Assembly (NCBI GenBank): GCA_002221725.1
Contig: NJFT01000154.1
Location: 35,993-99,992, forward strand
DNA from: Scedosporium boydii
Lineage: Eukaryota; Ascomycota; Sordariomycetes; Microascales; Microascaceae
Direction: 5' to 3'
Length of the DNA: 64,000 nt
The notes beneath the pieces were generated by a model, which saw nothing but the letters and a program-made list of their open reading frames with translations, was not told the DNA's origin and ran no database searches. Both the position numbers and the translations under genes were made by a program. Position 1 is the stretch's first letter, and each line of letters opens with the position of its first letter. Positions 44,168 through 57,868 of this stretch are shown in pieces.

Positions 44168-47100
44168 CTGGGTCAAGCCTCCTCTCGACCTCTTTCTCGG
44201 CCGTCGGAGCTCGTATTCAACCCAGATGATCGACTATCGTGATAAGAAACCAAGGTCGGAGGAAAGGTGCCACATTCCACTAAACACGTCCTTTTGGGTT
44301 TGGCTTGCCCTGTCGACATACGCCGCGTTTGGTCCTCTCCGAAGCCTGGCGAAAGAGAGATACCTGGACAGATGGTCCATCTGACTGACGGCTTTGCAGC
44401 ACAGGTGACGATTGACACATTTGGACGCTCTACAAAGAGGGAAGCTCTATTGAGATGGAGTAGCTTCCGGGTGAGGTCCCAACATACCCAGGGCCTAGAA
44501 GCTCTCAGAGGCAAAGACAAGATAATAAAAGTGTGGCGTCACCACGGAAGCTCTTCCAATCAACCCATCTCTGTGCCCGGTTGGTCGTATTGCGATCGAC
44601 TGTTTCAACGCACTCCCAGGTCGCCACAGGAGATAGCTCGACAGGGAACCAAGCGGAGGTTTTCAAGCTCCCGACGCAATGCAATCCCGAGTAGGAAATG
44701 CGTATTTGACGTATTAGCTCTCCGGGAATGATGGTGTGAGCTGGAGCTTGCACATGCTAGTACCAGAAGCCACACAGCTTTAAGATGTCGGTCACTTACA
44801 CCCGGGGATCACTTCCTGGGTAACATGACCGCCAGTCTTGTCTTTTCTTCTTCCGCCCGCAATATTTCACACTTATGCTAAGGATGTGTGTGTGTCTGGG
44901 TGTGTCTGTGTGTGACGTGAGACATTGCCTGCCAAAACGACAACATTTCTCCCTTTTGATTCATGTGCTTAACACTGCTGGTGCCGTTGTCATCATGGAG
45001 GTATAGCGGAGTCCCCTTGAACAAGATCTCCGCCATTCCCCCCCTTCGTAAATCCGATTTTCTCCATGATAAGGAGTAAGAACTTGGAACTTTAGTCGAA
45101 GTTGGCGTATCTTAAAGAGTCAACCCCTCCTCTTCCCCCCTTCAACCTGCCACATGTGACGGCGCCTGAAACCAGGCGATGAAGATAAACGGCGCGGGAA
45201 TCCACCGCATCATGTTTTTGTCTTTTTTTTTTTCCCGTGTAGAACTCACATGCAAAAGAAAAGAAATTATGAAATAAACAAATAACTCTAGGTAAGCAGG
45301 TCCCCAAACCCAAAAGTCCCCGACACTCCGCGCCTCCGAAGAATAAGTTCTTTAGGGGAGGCGGCGGAAGGAGGCCATACCGAGACCTCCGGTATTAGGT
45401 TGGATCTCGCCTCCAACAAGAGGCCCCCGCTCTGAGAACCACCTCCCATTCGGAGCCTTGTCCCCCAGCGAACCTGGTAAGTTTTTTTTTTCCCTTCTTT
45501 TGTGAAATAAGACCCAACAGTTCCTCCGCTTTTTCCGAGGTCCTCGCTATTGACGGAAATGCCAAGGTTCTCGCGAGTCAGTTCATCACGGGAAGGATTC
45601 CCCTCCACCTCGCTGAAACCATTCCATCTGGGAATAGGATAAGTCTAGACCAGTTCCAGAATAGACCGGTGCGATGGGGCCGACCTCGTCCCAAGGTTGG
45701 TCGTCGTAGTGATTACGAAGTAATACTTGGCAGCTTAATTCGCACGTCATAGAGGTTCGTGTCCAAGGGATTGAACTATACTTTTTGTGTTTTGGAAGCA
45801 ATCGGAGGACGCGGGGCCCGAAGTCCGGATACCAGTTCGTCGGTAAAGGTTCTTCAGGGTCCATCGAAGGCGATATCGAATGAATAGATGGGTCTGTATG
45901 TTAAGTCAGACGCGCCAAAGTTTAACACTGGAGATGCTTCCAGTTCGAAATCCCGTGGTACATTCTGATGCGGACCTCTCAGAGAAGTTGAACTGAGCAC
46001 TCGTGTGAACTCCGAGCTTTTCGGCGAATACAGTGCGCTGATGGGACCAGTAAAGATTGATTGATGGAACCGGTGCCCGCTGTATCGGGGACGGGAAGAT
46101 TGGACAGACATTGATCAAATTGGAAGAGTGTGTCCACTGAAGAAGAACCAGCCATTTCCCACTGTGCAGTGCGCTGCGACTTCCCCCTCCATCTGAGTGC
46201 AGAAGTGCGATGACGTGCAGAAACTTTGCAGAGAATTGGCCCGTGCACACGTACCCATCCCTGCCGTCATCAGTAGATTGGGTACCAGGACCACGGTGCA
46301 AAACTGTACTTGCGTATGTACATAGTATGAAGGGACTCGCGTACGGTGGCGGAAGCAAACAAAAGAGATCAATTGATCTTGATCGAAGAGTTTCCCGCGC
46401 CGGGTACCTGCTAAACTTGGAAGTTGGAATCTCGCCTCAATATCTGGGGAAGATGCGAAGTACCCAGGCAAAGTACAAATACCTCCAACTGTGCACACAA
46501 AACATCGATATGATTTCAAAACTATCGCGGTGGCAAACATTCTCGACAAAGACGACAAACAAAAAGTAATCATACGAAAAGAAAACATTTACGTCAATAA
46601 TCGGTTGGCTCGGGACTTGCTAAACCCCCCATGATGGCAACGAGACTAGAGCTCAAAGCGGTTTACAGGTGCGAAGATGGAAATCAAGCGCACGGGCGGT
46701 TCAGGATTCGGTTAGGCTTTCCTTGTTAATTGGCAGCACTATGAAACCTCAAGTCCAATATTGCTTCAGGAGCGAATGGCGCCAGAGTCCGCGGAGGTAA
46801 ATTCTCAAGCAATAGACGAGTTGGAGAGGGAGGGTTGCATCAAGTCAAGTGACGATGGCCTCGGGAGCCTATGGAATGGGCAGGTGAGGATGGGGAGTTC
46901 ACGCCTGGCTCTCACACTCTATGGCTTGGCTTGAGGGAGGAAGTCTCATATAATCCGTTCCTTTTCGTGTTGTTGGTCTAGCACTCCCTCATGAAGGTAG
47001 ACTTGCCTTCTATTCTTGGTGGTATGAATCGAGGACGAGCCATCAGGCTTTGGCGGCGGTGCACGCTGCTGAGTGTGGCACCATCCCGTTTCTGGGTGGG

Positions 47101-50060
47101 AATACTTCGTGGTGGAGGGAGGGTGCTATATCCTATGATTCCTATCCATGAACACGGCTGACCCGAAGCAGATGCGAGGATTAAAGCACACTAAAGCACA
47201 CCCCCGGATTTTCATTCCCAATTTTCTGTGGCACAGACCAGGAGAAACGAGATGGATCTTGCTCTCCTGGTTTGCTAGGTGCCCAATCAAATCCTTCAAG
47301 AATCTTTTTGCCATCATTCGTCTAGGTCTGTCTGCGAAAAAAAACTCGCTATTGGCGATGGGAGAGAGAGAGAAGCGTAAGGGTGTCGCGTGCCTAGGAT
47401 CCAAATGGGGGAGAATCATCTTCGGATTGGACCACGCTAGAGGGGGAAGAAACGAGGTCTTTTTGATATCATGTTGCCTCTATCCCCGTGTTGGCACCGA
47501 TTTTGCAAAGTAATAGACCCTGCTTAGCTTCTCCCACGATCGTCCCTTGCTTGATATTACGTTTCGACATTTGGGGGGGTTTCTTTGGCTGGGAATGTGA
47601 AAGCTGGACCACACCCAACCCAGGAAGCTCAGCTCCGGTTTTCTTACGTTTCCAAAACATCAGAAACTCCGGTTCTTTCCTCCCCCAATCTTTCGACCGC
47701 AAATCAGCGGCGTCGGAAGTCATGATTACCATTGATGCCCCTCTCTGATGTGCATACCTGTTGCAGTGTTTGGGTTTTCCCATCCCCCTTGCACGGGGTA
47801 GGATGGGGGGCTAGAACCAACGAGATGTTGCGTATTGAATGTGGTCTTTAGTATGCTCGTCTGACTATTGAGGGATCCGAACAAGATCCTCTTTTCAGAC
47901 GATCCAGAGAAAGCCTAACTCCCCTAGCTACATGATGTACATCCACGGAGTGGCTTGGGCTCCTTCGAGCTGCATGCCTGCCCCCCTTCCCAGGCTTTAA
48001 CGGACATGCGAGATTGAGAGACCCTAGATTATGCCTCCCGTCATACATGAAGTCCGCATTAGGAACTTGAATATAATACAAGACCAGCATCCATTTGGAA
48101 GAACACCTCCTTTCAGACATATTGGGTTTGTAATTCCATCCCCAGTTGTCTGACCAAACTGTGTTGTCGATCCGGCTAGACGAGGGATTGGCACCACAGA
48201 AAACCGCGACAGGGAACAAGGATCATAGCGCGCAGCAAGAGCGCAATCCGTGCGTTCAACCCAGCATGCCTATGTGTACACTACTGCTGGCGATAGCGCA
48301 CTAGCCGATCTGTTTCCAGGCCGGTCAGTGTCTTGAGTGTCAGTGTCTGCCCGTGAAATGGGGGAATGGAGAACCGCCCAATTGTACTCCGTACGAAGTG
48401 CCACGATCTCCCCCGTTTTCCGTGAATCGTGCACTGTGAAAAAGAAGATACAACTTTGTTGTTTTCTTCAAGGTGCCAGTGCCGAAGAGCCATTTCGGAA
48501 GAGGGACGCATTGATCAAGATATTGTCGTCTCGTCGCGACGTCCCGCCCGCTTGCCGCTAATAGCGAGATGCCGAGTTCGTCGTCTTTGTCTTAAGACCT
48601 ACTTCGTAGTTTGCTTGTCCAGGTTTTGGTTGTGACAGTATCAATGCCATAGACACCGCTCGAATCCGCACATGGTTACTCTCTCCAGTCCAAGTCGGGA
48701 AGTCGACGTTGGAAGCGAAGCTCCATCTTTTTCTGATAGAACAATTTCTGTTTAAAAAAAAAAAAAGATGAAATGTGATAGAACTTGCGCCGGCAGCCAC
48801 TTTGGGCAAGAACACCTGATAAAGCACATGTCAGACCATAATACCACGGTAAGCCCATGATGAATCCAGTTCTACCCCGTACCATACCCCGTCCCAAATG
48901 TACAGTCTTGTACGTTTCTTTGCAGGCACCCCAGGCAAGGGTTGGGTCTTTGCTGCAAATACGACGACGGGGAGTGGATGCGTGGATGAGGGGAGGGTAG
49001 CATGGTGAGGGGAGTAGTTTTGAGTATGGAGCCCAGGGGTGGTGGGGAAGCTCTTGGCGAATGTCTCCAGGCTCAACTGAGATTGACAGCTACGAGTCGA
49101 TGCTCACCGGAGGGCCAGCAGTGATGAGCTGGCCGGACAGCGACCTGGAAGGCTCTTGATACGATATGTATCCACTATTCTTTCGTATGAAGCAACGGTG
49201 ATTCAAGAAGCGCAAAAGATGGGAGAGCGAATTCTGGCTGCCAAGCATGATAACCTGCGACGCGATAGCAAACCATCATGGTCCCATAATACATTCGATG
49301 TTCTACGAACAAGGTACACTACACGACACTACCTTTTGCGACTATGGGTCTAGTAGAGGTTGAAAGACACTCGCGAAAGAGGGGCAGCACGGTGCTTGCT
49401 TGCCTGGACGAGGGACTCTGAGCAGCCAGTCCCTGCCGTCGTTGTGAATGCCACCTCTCAAATATGACTCGTCATATTCTTGCCGGGGTAGGAAATTGTC
49501 CCTGGATTTCCTCCTTTCCATGTCCGTCCTTTCCTATCGCAGAGGCAACGAAGTACGAAGTACTTGCTACAATTGTCTGCAGTAATACCCTGTTTCCAGT
49601 GTTACTGATGCAAATGCAAAGTACCCCAGTTTGTGACTGCTGGGGGATGCGCCCACTGCGCATCCCCGACGAGCAGGTCGGCGATTTCAAATGTTGAGAA
49701 CTCACTTCGTAGGGATTTCAACGGTATCGAGTAATAGAGAATTTATTACTTCTTTATGTGTACGTGTAGAGTGATGTTGGGCCCTCTTGACATCGGTCTC
49801 TACTATAGACAGGGGAAACAATACGAAAGTATGTAAAACTGGTCTGGGATTGTGGACTTGGATAGACATGGACAAGGACATGGTCTGCACAGATGAACAA
49901 GGATTTGCTGACGACGAACAATTGATCAATTGGTCCACAAACTGACCCGGGCACGGTCTTGAGTCTCGAAACATACGGAATCTGCCGGTGGTAATTCATT
50001 ATAGTTCTCCGCCTTCGGGTCCGATAACCCAGTGATGCAGGGCTTGCGGGAGCCTACCTA

Positions 50061-50072
50061 CGAAGTACTTCG
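50061..50072. repeat. Palindromic copy of the dispersed GAAGTAC motif
   Basis: CGAAGTACTTCG is a perfect 12-nt palindrome in the gene-poor tract. It is one of the dispersed motif copies described in the findings. Confidence 0.6.
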
Positions 50073-53000
50073 CTACGCATCCTGATGTGGCTTCCCAGGC
50101 GATGGACAGTGCTCTCGGTCCAGAACTGAGCCCCAGAAACCAACTACGCGACTTTGCCAAGGAAGGGCGAGCAAGCGATCAGAAATAGGAGCTCTACTTG
50201 AGCCTGCTTCCTGTCGCTGTGCGGCTGATCCTCATGCGAATTGCCTTTGTGTGTGCTACTGCTGTATTACTCGCGCCCTCTCAGGATTAGATGCTTCATG
50301 TTTCGTCCACTTCGAGGTTCATTCGCATAATCTTCTTTTGAATATTGACAGATCACATATTATTTGGTACTGCCGTTGTGGCTTTGAGCCCGTTTATGCG
50401 CCGTCATCAATAAGATATTGATCGTGACGTTGCGAAGTTAAGAATAATGGCGGTTTGAAGTAGTTGTATTCGTCGCGGATTGTCTATAATTGCCAATGCA
50501 CTGTTTAGCCAAGCCGATCTTGTGCAGACCTCGTCATACAGAAGTCCTCGCATCGATGCAGCCGTCGCTATTCATCGTCTATGACGCACTCGTGCGGAGA
50601 CATGAATTGAGGAAGCTCATCCGGCTGGTCAACTCGGTCGGGCACACCCACATCTACCCAGACCACATACAAAACATCAGCGCAACCACCACACTACGAA
50701 GTATTACCACGGCTACTGGCTCCTTCGTAACATCGTGGCCTCGTCCACCGAGGAGTGGCTTCCTAGAAGATGTGTTCTTGGATGGGGATCCATTCTGATA
50801 TTATTACCTCCCCCTCTAACCTGAGCCGTCAGAGATAGGCTCACCTCACACAAGCTGGAAGTCCAAAGTAGGTAGACGCTATTACCCCGCATGCAACATC
50901 ATCAATTGATGGCTGGCTGCGCAACGCCAACAATGCAGACAGATCGGCCTTTTTGCGCCGTTCATGGATGGTTCCCAGCCCCATAGACTCACAGTACTTC
51001 GTACTTAGATTGATGTGTTCACATTCCATTCTCCAGTCGTACTTCGCTTGACGTTAGGGAGTGTGGACCCGAACCATGGCTGAGGAGCTTTGAGTTGTCG
51101 TCTGTGGAGTATTAGTGCGTCGTGTCGTGGAGCCTCTCATATGTACGTGGCCGAAAACGGGACCTTGCAATTGAGCAAGTTCTCAGGCCGTGGTTCTGTT
51201 TATTGCCCTTATCACCTTGTGCGACATCCAATGTTGATATTAAGTTGATCGGCGTTGCTCTGGACGGGAGTGTACGGAAGACTAGCTTCCCCGGCATGCG
51301 TACGACATTCGATTCTTTTTTTTTATTGCTTCTTCGCCCTTTAAGCTTCTTTAAGTGTTGTTTGCGACGCTTTACAAAGTAGATCGTCTCGGATTTACGA
51401 AAGGGACTGGCAGTTATCGGGCAAGACGATAGAAATGAAATCTCAATTGCCGTTGTCCTCATGTCCTAAAAAAAGCAATGACATAATTGTGCTAGGTTTT
51501 GCGACCTCGAATGGAGGGTGTTTTTTTCTCCCGATGTTCAGGATCAAGGATGCAGGTACTTCACAGTAGTGTACCAGAAAGCAATGATGTTCCCCTCGGA
51601 AGAAAACATAGGCTGGCTGTGCTCGACAAGGGCGAACTTTGATCGGCAGACGAGGTACGAAGCCTGGTGTTTTCGTAAACTACACCACTGCGAGCCCAGC
51701 TCCATGGCGCGCCAGTCGTCGCACAGCTTATCGAGAGAGGCCTGGCCAAGCTAATTGCTGACCACAATATGCTTGATTGCGGAGACTCTTCCATGCTTGT
51801 TGTCCATCTTGGAAGTCTAAATTCCGGCTGGCTGCCGTCTCTTACAAGTAAAGACCTGGTGAGGCCGATCACAATCCTCTCTCGTTTATTTATAGTGACG
51901 CTATACAAACAAGGTATGCCCTTGCCTTGTTGTCTGTCCTTCCTGGAGTATGCGTACACGATAGCTTCATGTACCACTGTATATTTTTTCGATACCTTCA
52001 AGAACGAAGTCCGAAGTAGCGACGTACAAAGTACACCAGTCCGTACCTTATACTTCGTCTGTTGTAATCCGACCAAGGAAATGACGAGGAGGACCTTGTT
52101 GATCTCGATCCTTGCGCTGTAATTTGTGGAGCTTCAGTCCCGCTTGCGACCCTGGCCCCTGTGAGCCAATCCGCACTGTGTTTCTGAGCGAGACCCTGAA
52201 TTGTAAAATGCAACCTCTTGGGAGCTTCTCTTAGAAGTGGTAGGTGGTACTTCGTAGGCAGGCCAGGCCTGCAGCACGAAGTCCGAAGTCGTTTTGTGGG
52301 CTTCCTTCTCCGAAGTACTTGGTAGGAGTAATCCTCAGCATTTGGCCGACGATCGAAGTGAAAGTCGACATCAATTTCCGCGGCGTTGAGGCTCTCCGCA
52401 TACTATTCCGCTAGTGGTTGCCTCATCTTCGGAACGAGAACGAGACTACGAGTTAGCTTTCACGGGCCGACCTGGCTAACCCTTCTCCTAACCAGACTCG
52501 AAGTCTCGAACCGAGTCAACCGGTCAAGAACGACAGATTTCTCAATCGTCTCGGGAGCGCATGCCACCGAGCTCACATGGCGCAACTTTCTATAATTGGT
52601 GAACCTGCTCTCGATCAAAAGCAATAAGGGAAGCTACGTATTATATCTATGGTACCGGACCTGTGTGGTGCGTTGCATTGCCCCAAACTTTGAACACTAC
52701 AGCTGAGATTGAAATGCCTGCCTACTTGGCAATGTCGTAGTGCTAGATCGGATTTCGGTCAAGGTTTCTTCACGGATTTTACTTGATAGAGAAGGTGAGA
52801 CAAACTTGATGCCAGCATGTCGTGTCCGCGACGTTTACGAGGCGCCTGCGGCTGAAGAAAGGGGACGAAGTGAAAAAAAAAGTGAATATGAGAATCGTAC
52901 ACGAATTCTTAAAACGTATGCTTCGTATGTTGGAATGAGGAGATGTGCAAATGAGGGGCGGCGAGAGGGGAGAAAAGCCTCCCACAAAAGCAAGTAAGAT

Positions 53001-55250
53001 CCTGGACGGTTTGGATAGACTCACGATGAATGTGGTGGCATCAACTCCTCTTTGCGGATTCACATGCATTTTAGCGAACGTGGCGCCTCCAAGATAAAAA
53101 AATAAATCCGCCGTTGCTGGATCTCCTTTTGGGAAAAAAAGATAGGAGCCCCGGTTCTTTGTTTCAAGAGAGTGGCACGGAGGATCAAAGTACGTGCTAG
53201 CCGACGACGATGTCGTATTCCCAGCCGTTCAGGGACTCAATGTCGTGTTAGTCTCGGTGAAGTGGTCCCAATCTCGAGCCAAGCCCCCAAGCCCCAGTCG
53301 AGATCCGTCTGCCAAGCGGCAAGTGGGGATTAGGGGTGTTAGTGTAGCTGCGGGAAGGGGACAGGGCAAGCAAGAGGAGTCCAACGATGCCGACCCATAT
53401 CGATTCTCAGGGAAGAGGCTACGGCGGCTGCCCGCTATATCCTGCGAAGTACCTTCCAGGCTCCAACGATGTATACACAGGAGGGAGCACCGTAGCCTGC
53501 GCTGATATTGGCAACACTGAAAGGCCCATCAGATGAAACCGGCCGGATCGGGTCGCAAGCAAAAGCGGATGGCCCTTGCTTTCCCCATTTTCCCTGTTTA
53601 CCCTTATCTCTCTGTTGGTTGATTGGCGCGAGAAAAGGCCGTCTCCAATAATTGGCTGTGCTTCTGAGAAAGCATCCAGAGTTTTACTTGCAACTAGACC
53701 ATGTTCAGGCTTCGACAGCGGAAACCAATCTTGGCTCAGGCTTCTGGGCCTCGCTGGGGCTGTGCTGGGCTTGAGTCAAATAGTAAAAGCAGAGTTGTAA
53801 ATATTCTGCTGCTGTGCGACTTGAATCCTCACTTGGCGCATCGCCTCGTCTTCTGCCTCTTTCCCTCGTCCTTACACCGAGTGGGAGACCGTGAAAAGCT
53901 GCTCTTTCCGGCAGTGGCCAGCCAGCCCAGACCGGTTATCTTGTGTCTGTGCATCACACCTCGAGAAGCGCCTCAAATTGATCAATCGAACTTGTCATAA
54001 TATTGCTGAGTGAGCTCGTTTTCAGCTTGGACCATCCTAATCTTGTGCCGCCTTATGATAATGCCACTTTCGCAGCTGGCTCTGAGGCTCTCGTCATGTT
54101 GTACTTGTTGATGCTACGAAGTACACGATCGAGGCAGGCACGGAGCAAAAGCAGCGGGCGCTCGTTATCATGCAAACCAAGAAAAAAAATTGAGCAAGAC
54201 GACCGAGGGATTTACGGATTTCCTCGTGCTTCGTACGTCGTAGGATTTGAATTGATGATGAATCTGATGGATCCATTCTCGGATAGAGGCTTACCCACTC
54301 ACCCACTCATAGGGCACCATTATGAATTGGTTCCTTGATTCGGGCAGAAAGAGAGCCCGAGCGGCAGCCCATCCTGCCGCACCTCGCCCAGTACGAAGTA
54401 TCGTGAAAAAAAAAAAAGAAGGGTGAGGGAGAAAAATTGGCATTGTGGCGGACGAGTAGGGTCGTGTTGGCTGCTTTCGCATGGCGCCAGACCAAATGCG
54501 AGTCCACGATACCCCTCATCAAATGTCAGTTTTCCACCCTTGCTTCGTTGATTCCGCTTCCCCTTCTCCCCGTTCCCCTTCCTTTCCCCCCCCTCCTTTT
54601 TTTGTTTCTTTGTCCTTTGTCCTGTGCGTTTCGTTCCACCTCAATATTTCTTTTCCAGGTGTGTCTCCTGATGTTACCTCGCAAAATTCAACAACAGCAA
54701 TTGCTCCTGCGTTCAACCAGCAAGGAGGCGGAAAAGGGGCCGAATTTGGTGGGAACAACAAAATAGACTTCTGTAACAGTGGCGAGTTTGATCTGGGGAC
54801 ATCGAATGACATAGGATAATTGACCGTTGGTTCCTTTTTCAACGTTCTCATGCACAAGTTACTTTTGGGTGTGTTTCCTCAACGGATCCATCTCCAGTCG
54901 ACCATGAAGCTCAAGTCTCGACTCACGATCCATGCTTTGGGCAATGAATGATCAGATCTCAAAAACCTTGCGGTCCACCCAATGAGGCCCCGGAAAAGAT
55001 CCAGCTATCTGGCGGTCGCCACGTTTTGCTGCAGCAGGGACACAGATGGGAAACGCACCAAGGAGACGAGCCAAGCCAGTCCATGACGCGAATTTAAGCT
55101 TTTAACGTTCTTTCTTTACTCTTTCTCTTCTGACCTGCCGAGACTAAAATTCGCGGGATTGCTTTTTGTGTTTCTCAATCAGACCAGTCTCGTGCCGTTT
55201 CGGCGAGACATAGTGAACGAAGGATGCAAGTGCTCTCCTTAACTTCTGTT

Positions 55251-55252
<2 letters not shown>

Positions 55253-55283
<31 letters not shown>

Positions 55284-55326
55284 CTTTTTTCCTTCTCTTC
55301 TCTTTTTTCCTTTTTCTTTTTTTCTT
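55253..55326 (+). repeat. Poly-T / C-T rich tract
   Basis: A run of 31 T followed by T/C-rich sequence. No gene context. Confidence 0.9.
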
Positions 55327-57854
55327 GTCCATTACTTCAATCTTTCCGTTTTGAGCCAGGAACTCCTTGCCTCGTAGTGATACGACAAACCACGAAGTAT
55401 CTGTAGCCTATGACGCGTAGGACGTAAAACGGGATCTCCTACTCTGTACTGTACATGACTCTACTTTTGCTCTCCCCCCCCTGGGTCGAAAACACTAAAA
55501 ACTGGCATGAGGCAAAGGAAAGCCCAACGGCAACGGCGGTATCATTTCAAATTTCGTCATCCTTATCGCCGGGTTTCCCAGAGCCGAACGGACGCTTGCA
55601 GAAGGTTCAACCAAAGTTGTCTGATGTGGAGCCCAGAAGAACTACTATTATAGCAGGATCCTTCTATAATTACTCAACACGGCAAGCACTCTATTTCGAA
55701 CACTGAAGGAATTCCCTTTCAATGTCTCGGAGACGCCCTGTCGACCGGATTAGGTAGAAAGCTTACCTCGCACCACAGTAGCCTTGTATCACTTTCCTGC
55801 TAACGCCCGTCAGCACGAGGCCCGAAAGGGGTGTTTTGGAGGCATTGTCTGACACACATCTGTTGATAACTTATCTACGGAGTAAGCGTTGAACCTTGAG
55901 TGACAGCTTCATCGCATAAAAATCAGGGCTTCTCAGACACTTCGCGAGGCAGAATATAGGGGACCCAGGGTCTGTCAAGGACAAAGACAATCGCCCCGGT
56001 CCCGAAAACTCAAATCGGAGGGCAACGAGCCTGTGTAAAAAAGGCCTAGCTCAATCTCATCCTGTCCTTGACTCGCCTTCACATGACATCAACATTTGTA
56101 AAGCACCCAGGCTTACGAATAGATGTCTCTTTGATATCAACGCCAACCAACGGGCCGATCATTCGGTCTAAGATTGATGTTGCTTCGATGTTTCTTCGCC
56201 GTTGAAATCCAGACAACTTAATCTGAACAATGCGGAAGGCTCAATACAACATTGGATCAATCCTTCGTCAAGCCACTTTGTACCTCGATCCACGCTGAGA
56301 CAAGTGCCCGAGGCGGGAGCCGCTCTTTTCCTCAGCCCGAGAAAAATATTACTCGAAAGAAACATTTTTGAACTGAAAGAAAATTGAACTGCAGGTCCGC
56401 AGGGGCGAAAAGAGACTTTCCCCACCAGCGCAGCCAATAGGAGACGCATGTTATGAGTAGCACGAACTGATAGGCGCGATAAGCCTATCCCCGTTTTGAT
56501 GCTACACTACACTGTACTTCGGTACATTGATGTACGTACTAAACTACTTCAAAATGTTGGCTGTGGACGCCACTCCGTAATCGGCTAGCGCATTTCTGCC
56601 GATTTTCGCCTTTCTCAAATGTTTCTGTCCTTTCCCTTTTGTGACATATTACAGGGACCAAATGAGGTCTCGCACTGTGTTGGCACTGGCCAAGGAGCTG
56701 TCGTACGTTAATCCTCCTTCGGGGCCCACTTCTCCCTGCAAAGATAGACCACGACGCACACGACTACGTCAAGCTTGGGATCTAGCGCCTTGGCTCGCCT
56801 GGGTTCTAGACTATCCTTTGGATCTCTCAGCACACAGTGCTCCGCAGAGGGATTCAAATATTACTTGCAACATCAATCAAAATTGGTGGGCCGAGTTGAT
56901 ATTGACATTTGATATACCACTTCGTCTGAGCATGTTGGGTGAGGTTGTTGGAGTCTGTCACTCACAGGATGGTGATGGAAGGGTCCCAAGAGTAATCTAG
57001 CTCCCTGCAGCTAAACAGATGTGTTGGTGAAGCATACTACATTGGTGAAACAGCGCCTTAAAAGGCACCAAGCAGAACCAAGACTCGGGGGTGGGCCATA
57101 CTAACTCCCTGGACTAATGCCCACTGCACATGTGCTTGTGTCGTGGACATGCCAATTGTTTTGCTTCGCCTAGTCATACCCCGTCATCTCTGGGCGGGAG
57201 AGATCTAGAGATAAGGAAATGTGGTGTCTGGTCGACTTAAATAGCTCTCCCAACTATTATTATGGTGTACCTCATTTAAATTCTGTTGCCGTACCTTACA
57301 CATTCGCAGCGTGCGCACTTCAGTGTCAACCAGTTTGATCTAGCAGTTGTAGCAAAGCAGTATTTCCAACGTCAACTGTTATCACCGACGCACCGGAGCG
57401 GGGTGCTGAGGGCCGGTCAAGTACAGGAAAGCTACAGGATAAGGTACATTCGCCGGGCAATAACTGGACGTCTTCGTTCACAAAGACAGACCCCCGATGC
57501 GGCATGGACCTGGGGTACTACGAGTGATGCGACAGGTACAAGTGCACACCAGTATGGCCAGCAGCGTGTGGCACGGTACGGTAATATTTCCTTGAGCCCC
57601 TCAGGCCATCCGGTCTTCAACCGCAGACCACGCCAACACGAATTCCCTGCCTCTCACCTAATCAATAGTGCCACCAAAAATGGTGCCTCGACGGAATACC
57701 TCGGGATTCATACTGGGCATTCAAGGTACCTATGCATGCCAAGGCCAAGTACACTCCACAATCCCCTTAGTGCCTTTCACTGGGTCCTTTGGCCTTTCCT
57801 TCCAGGATCTCCGCTGAGTGGTGATGGACATACCATACATCGACACAGCCAAGG

Positions 57855-57868
57855 ACGAAGTACTTCGT
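57855..57868. repeat. Perfect 14-nt palindrome ACGAAGTACTTCGT
   Basis: The longest perfect palindromic form of the dispersed motif. It is about 670 bp upstream of the kinase ATG. Another copy (GTACTTCGTAG) is at 57948-57958. Confidence 0.6.
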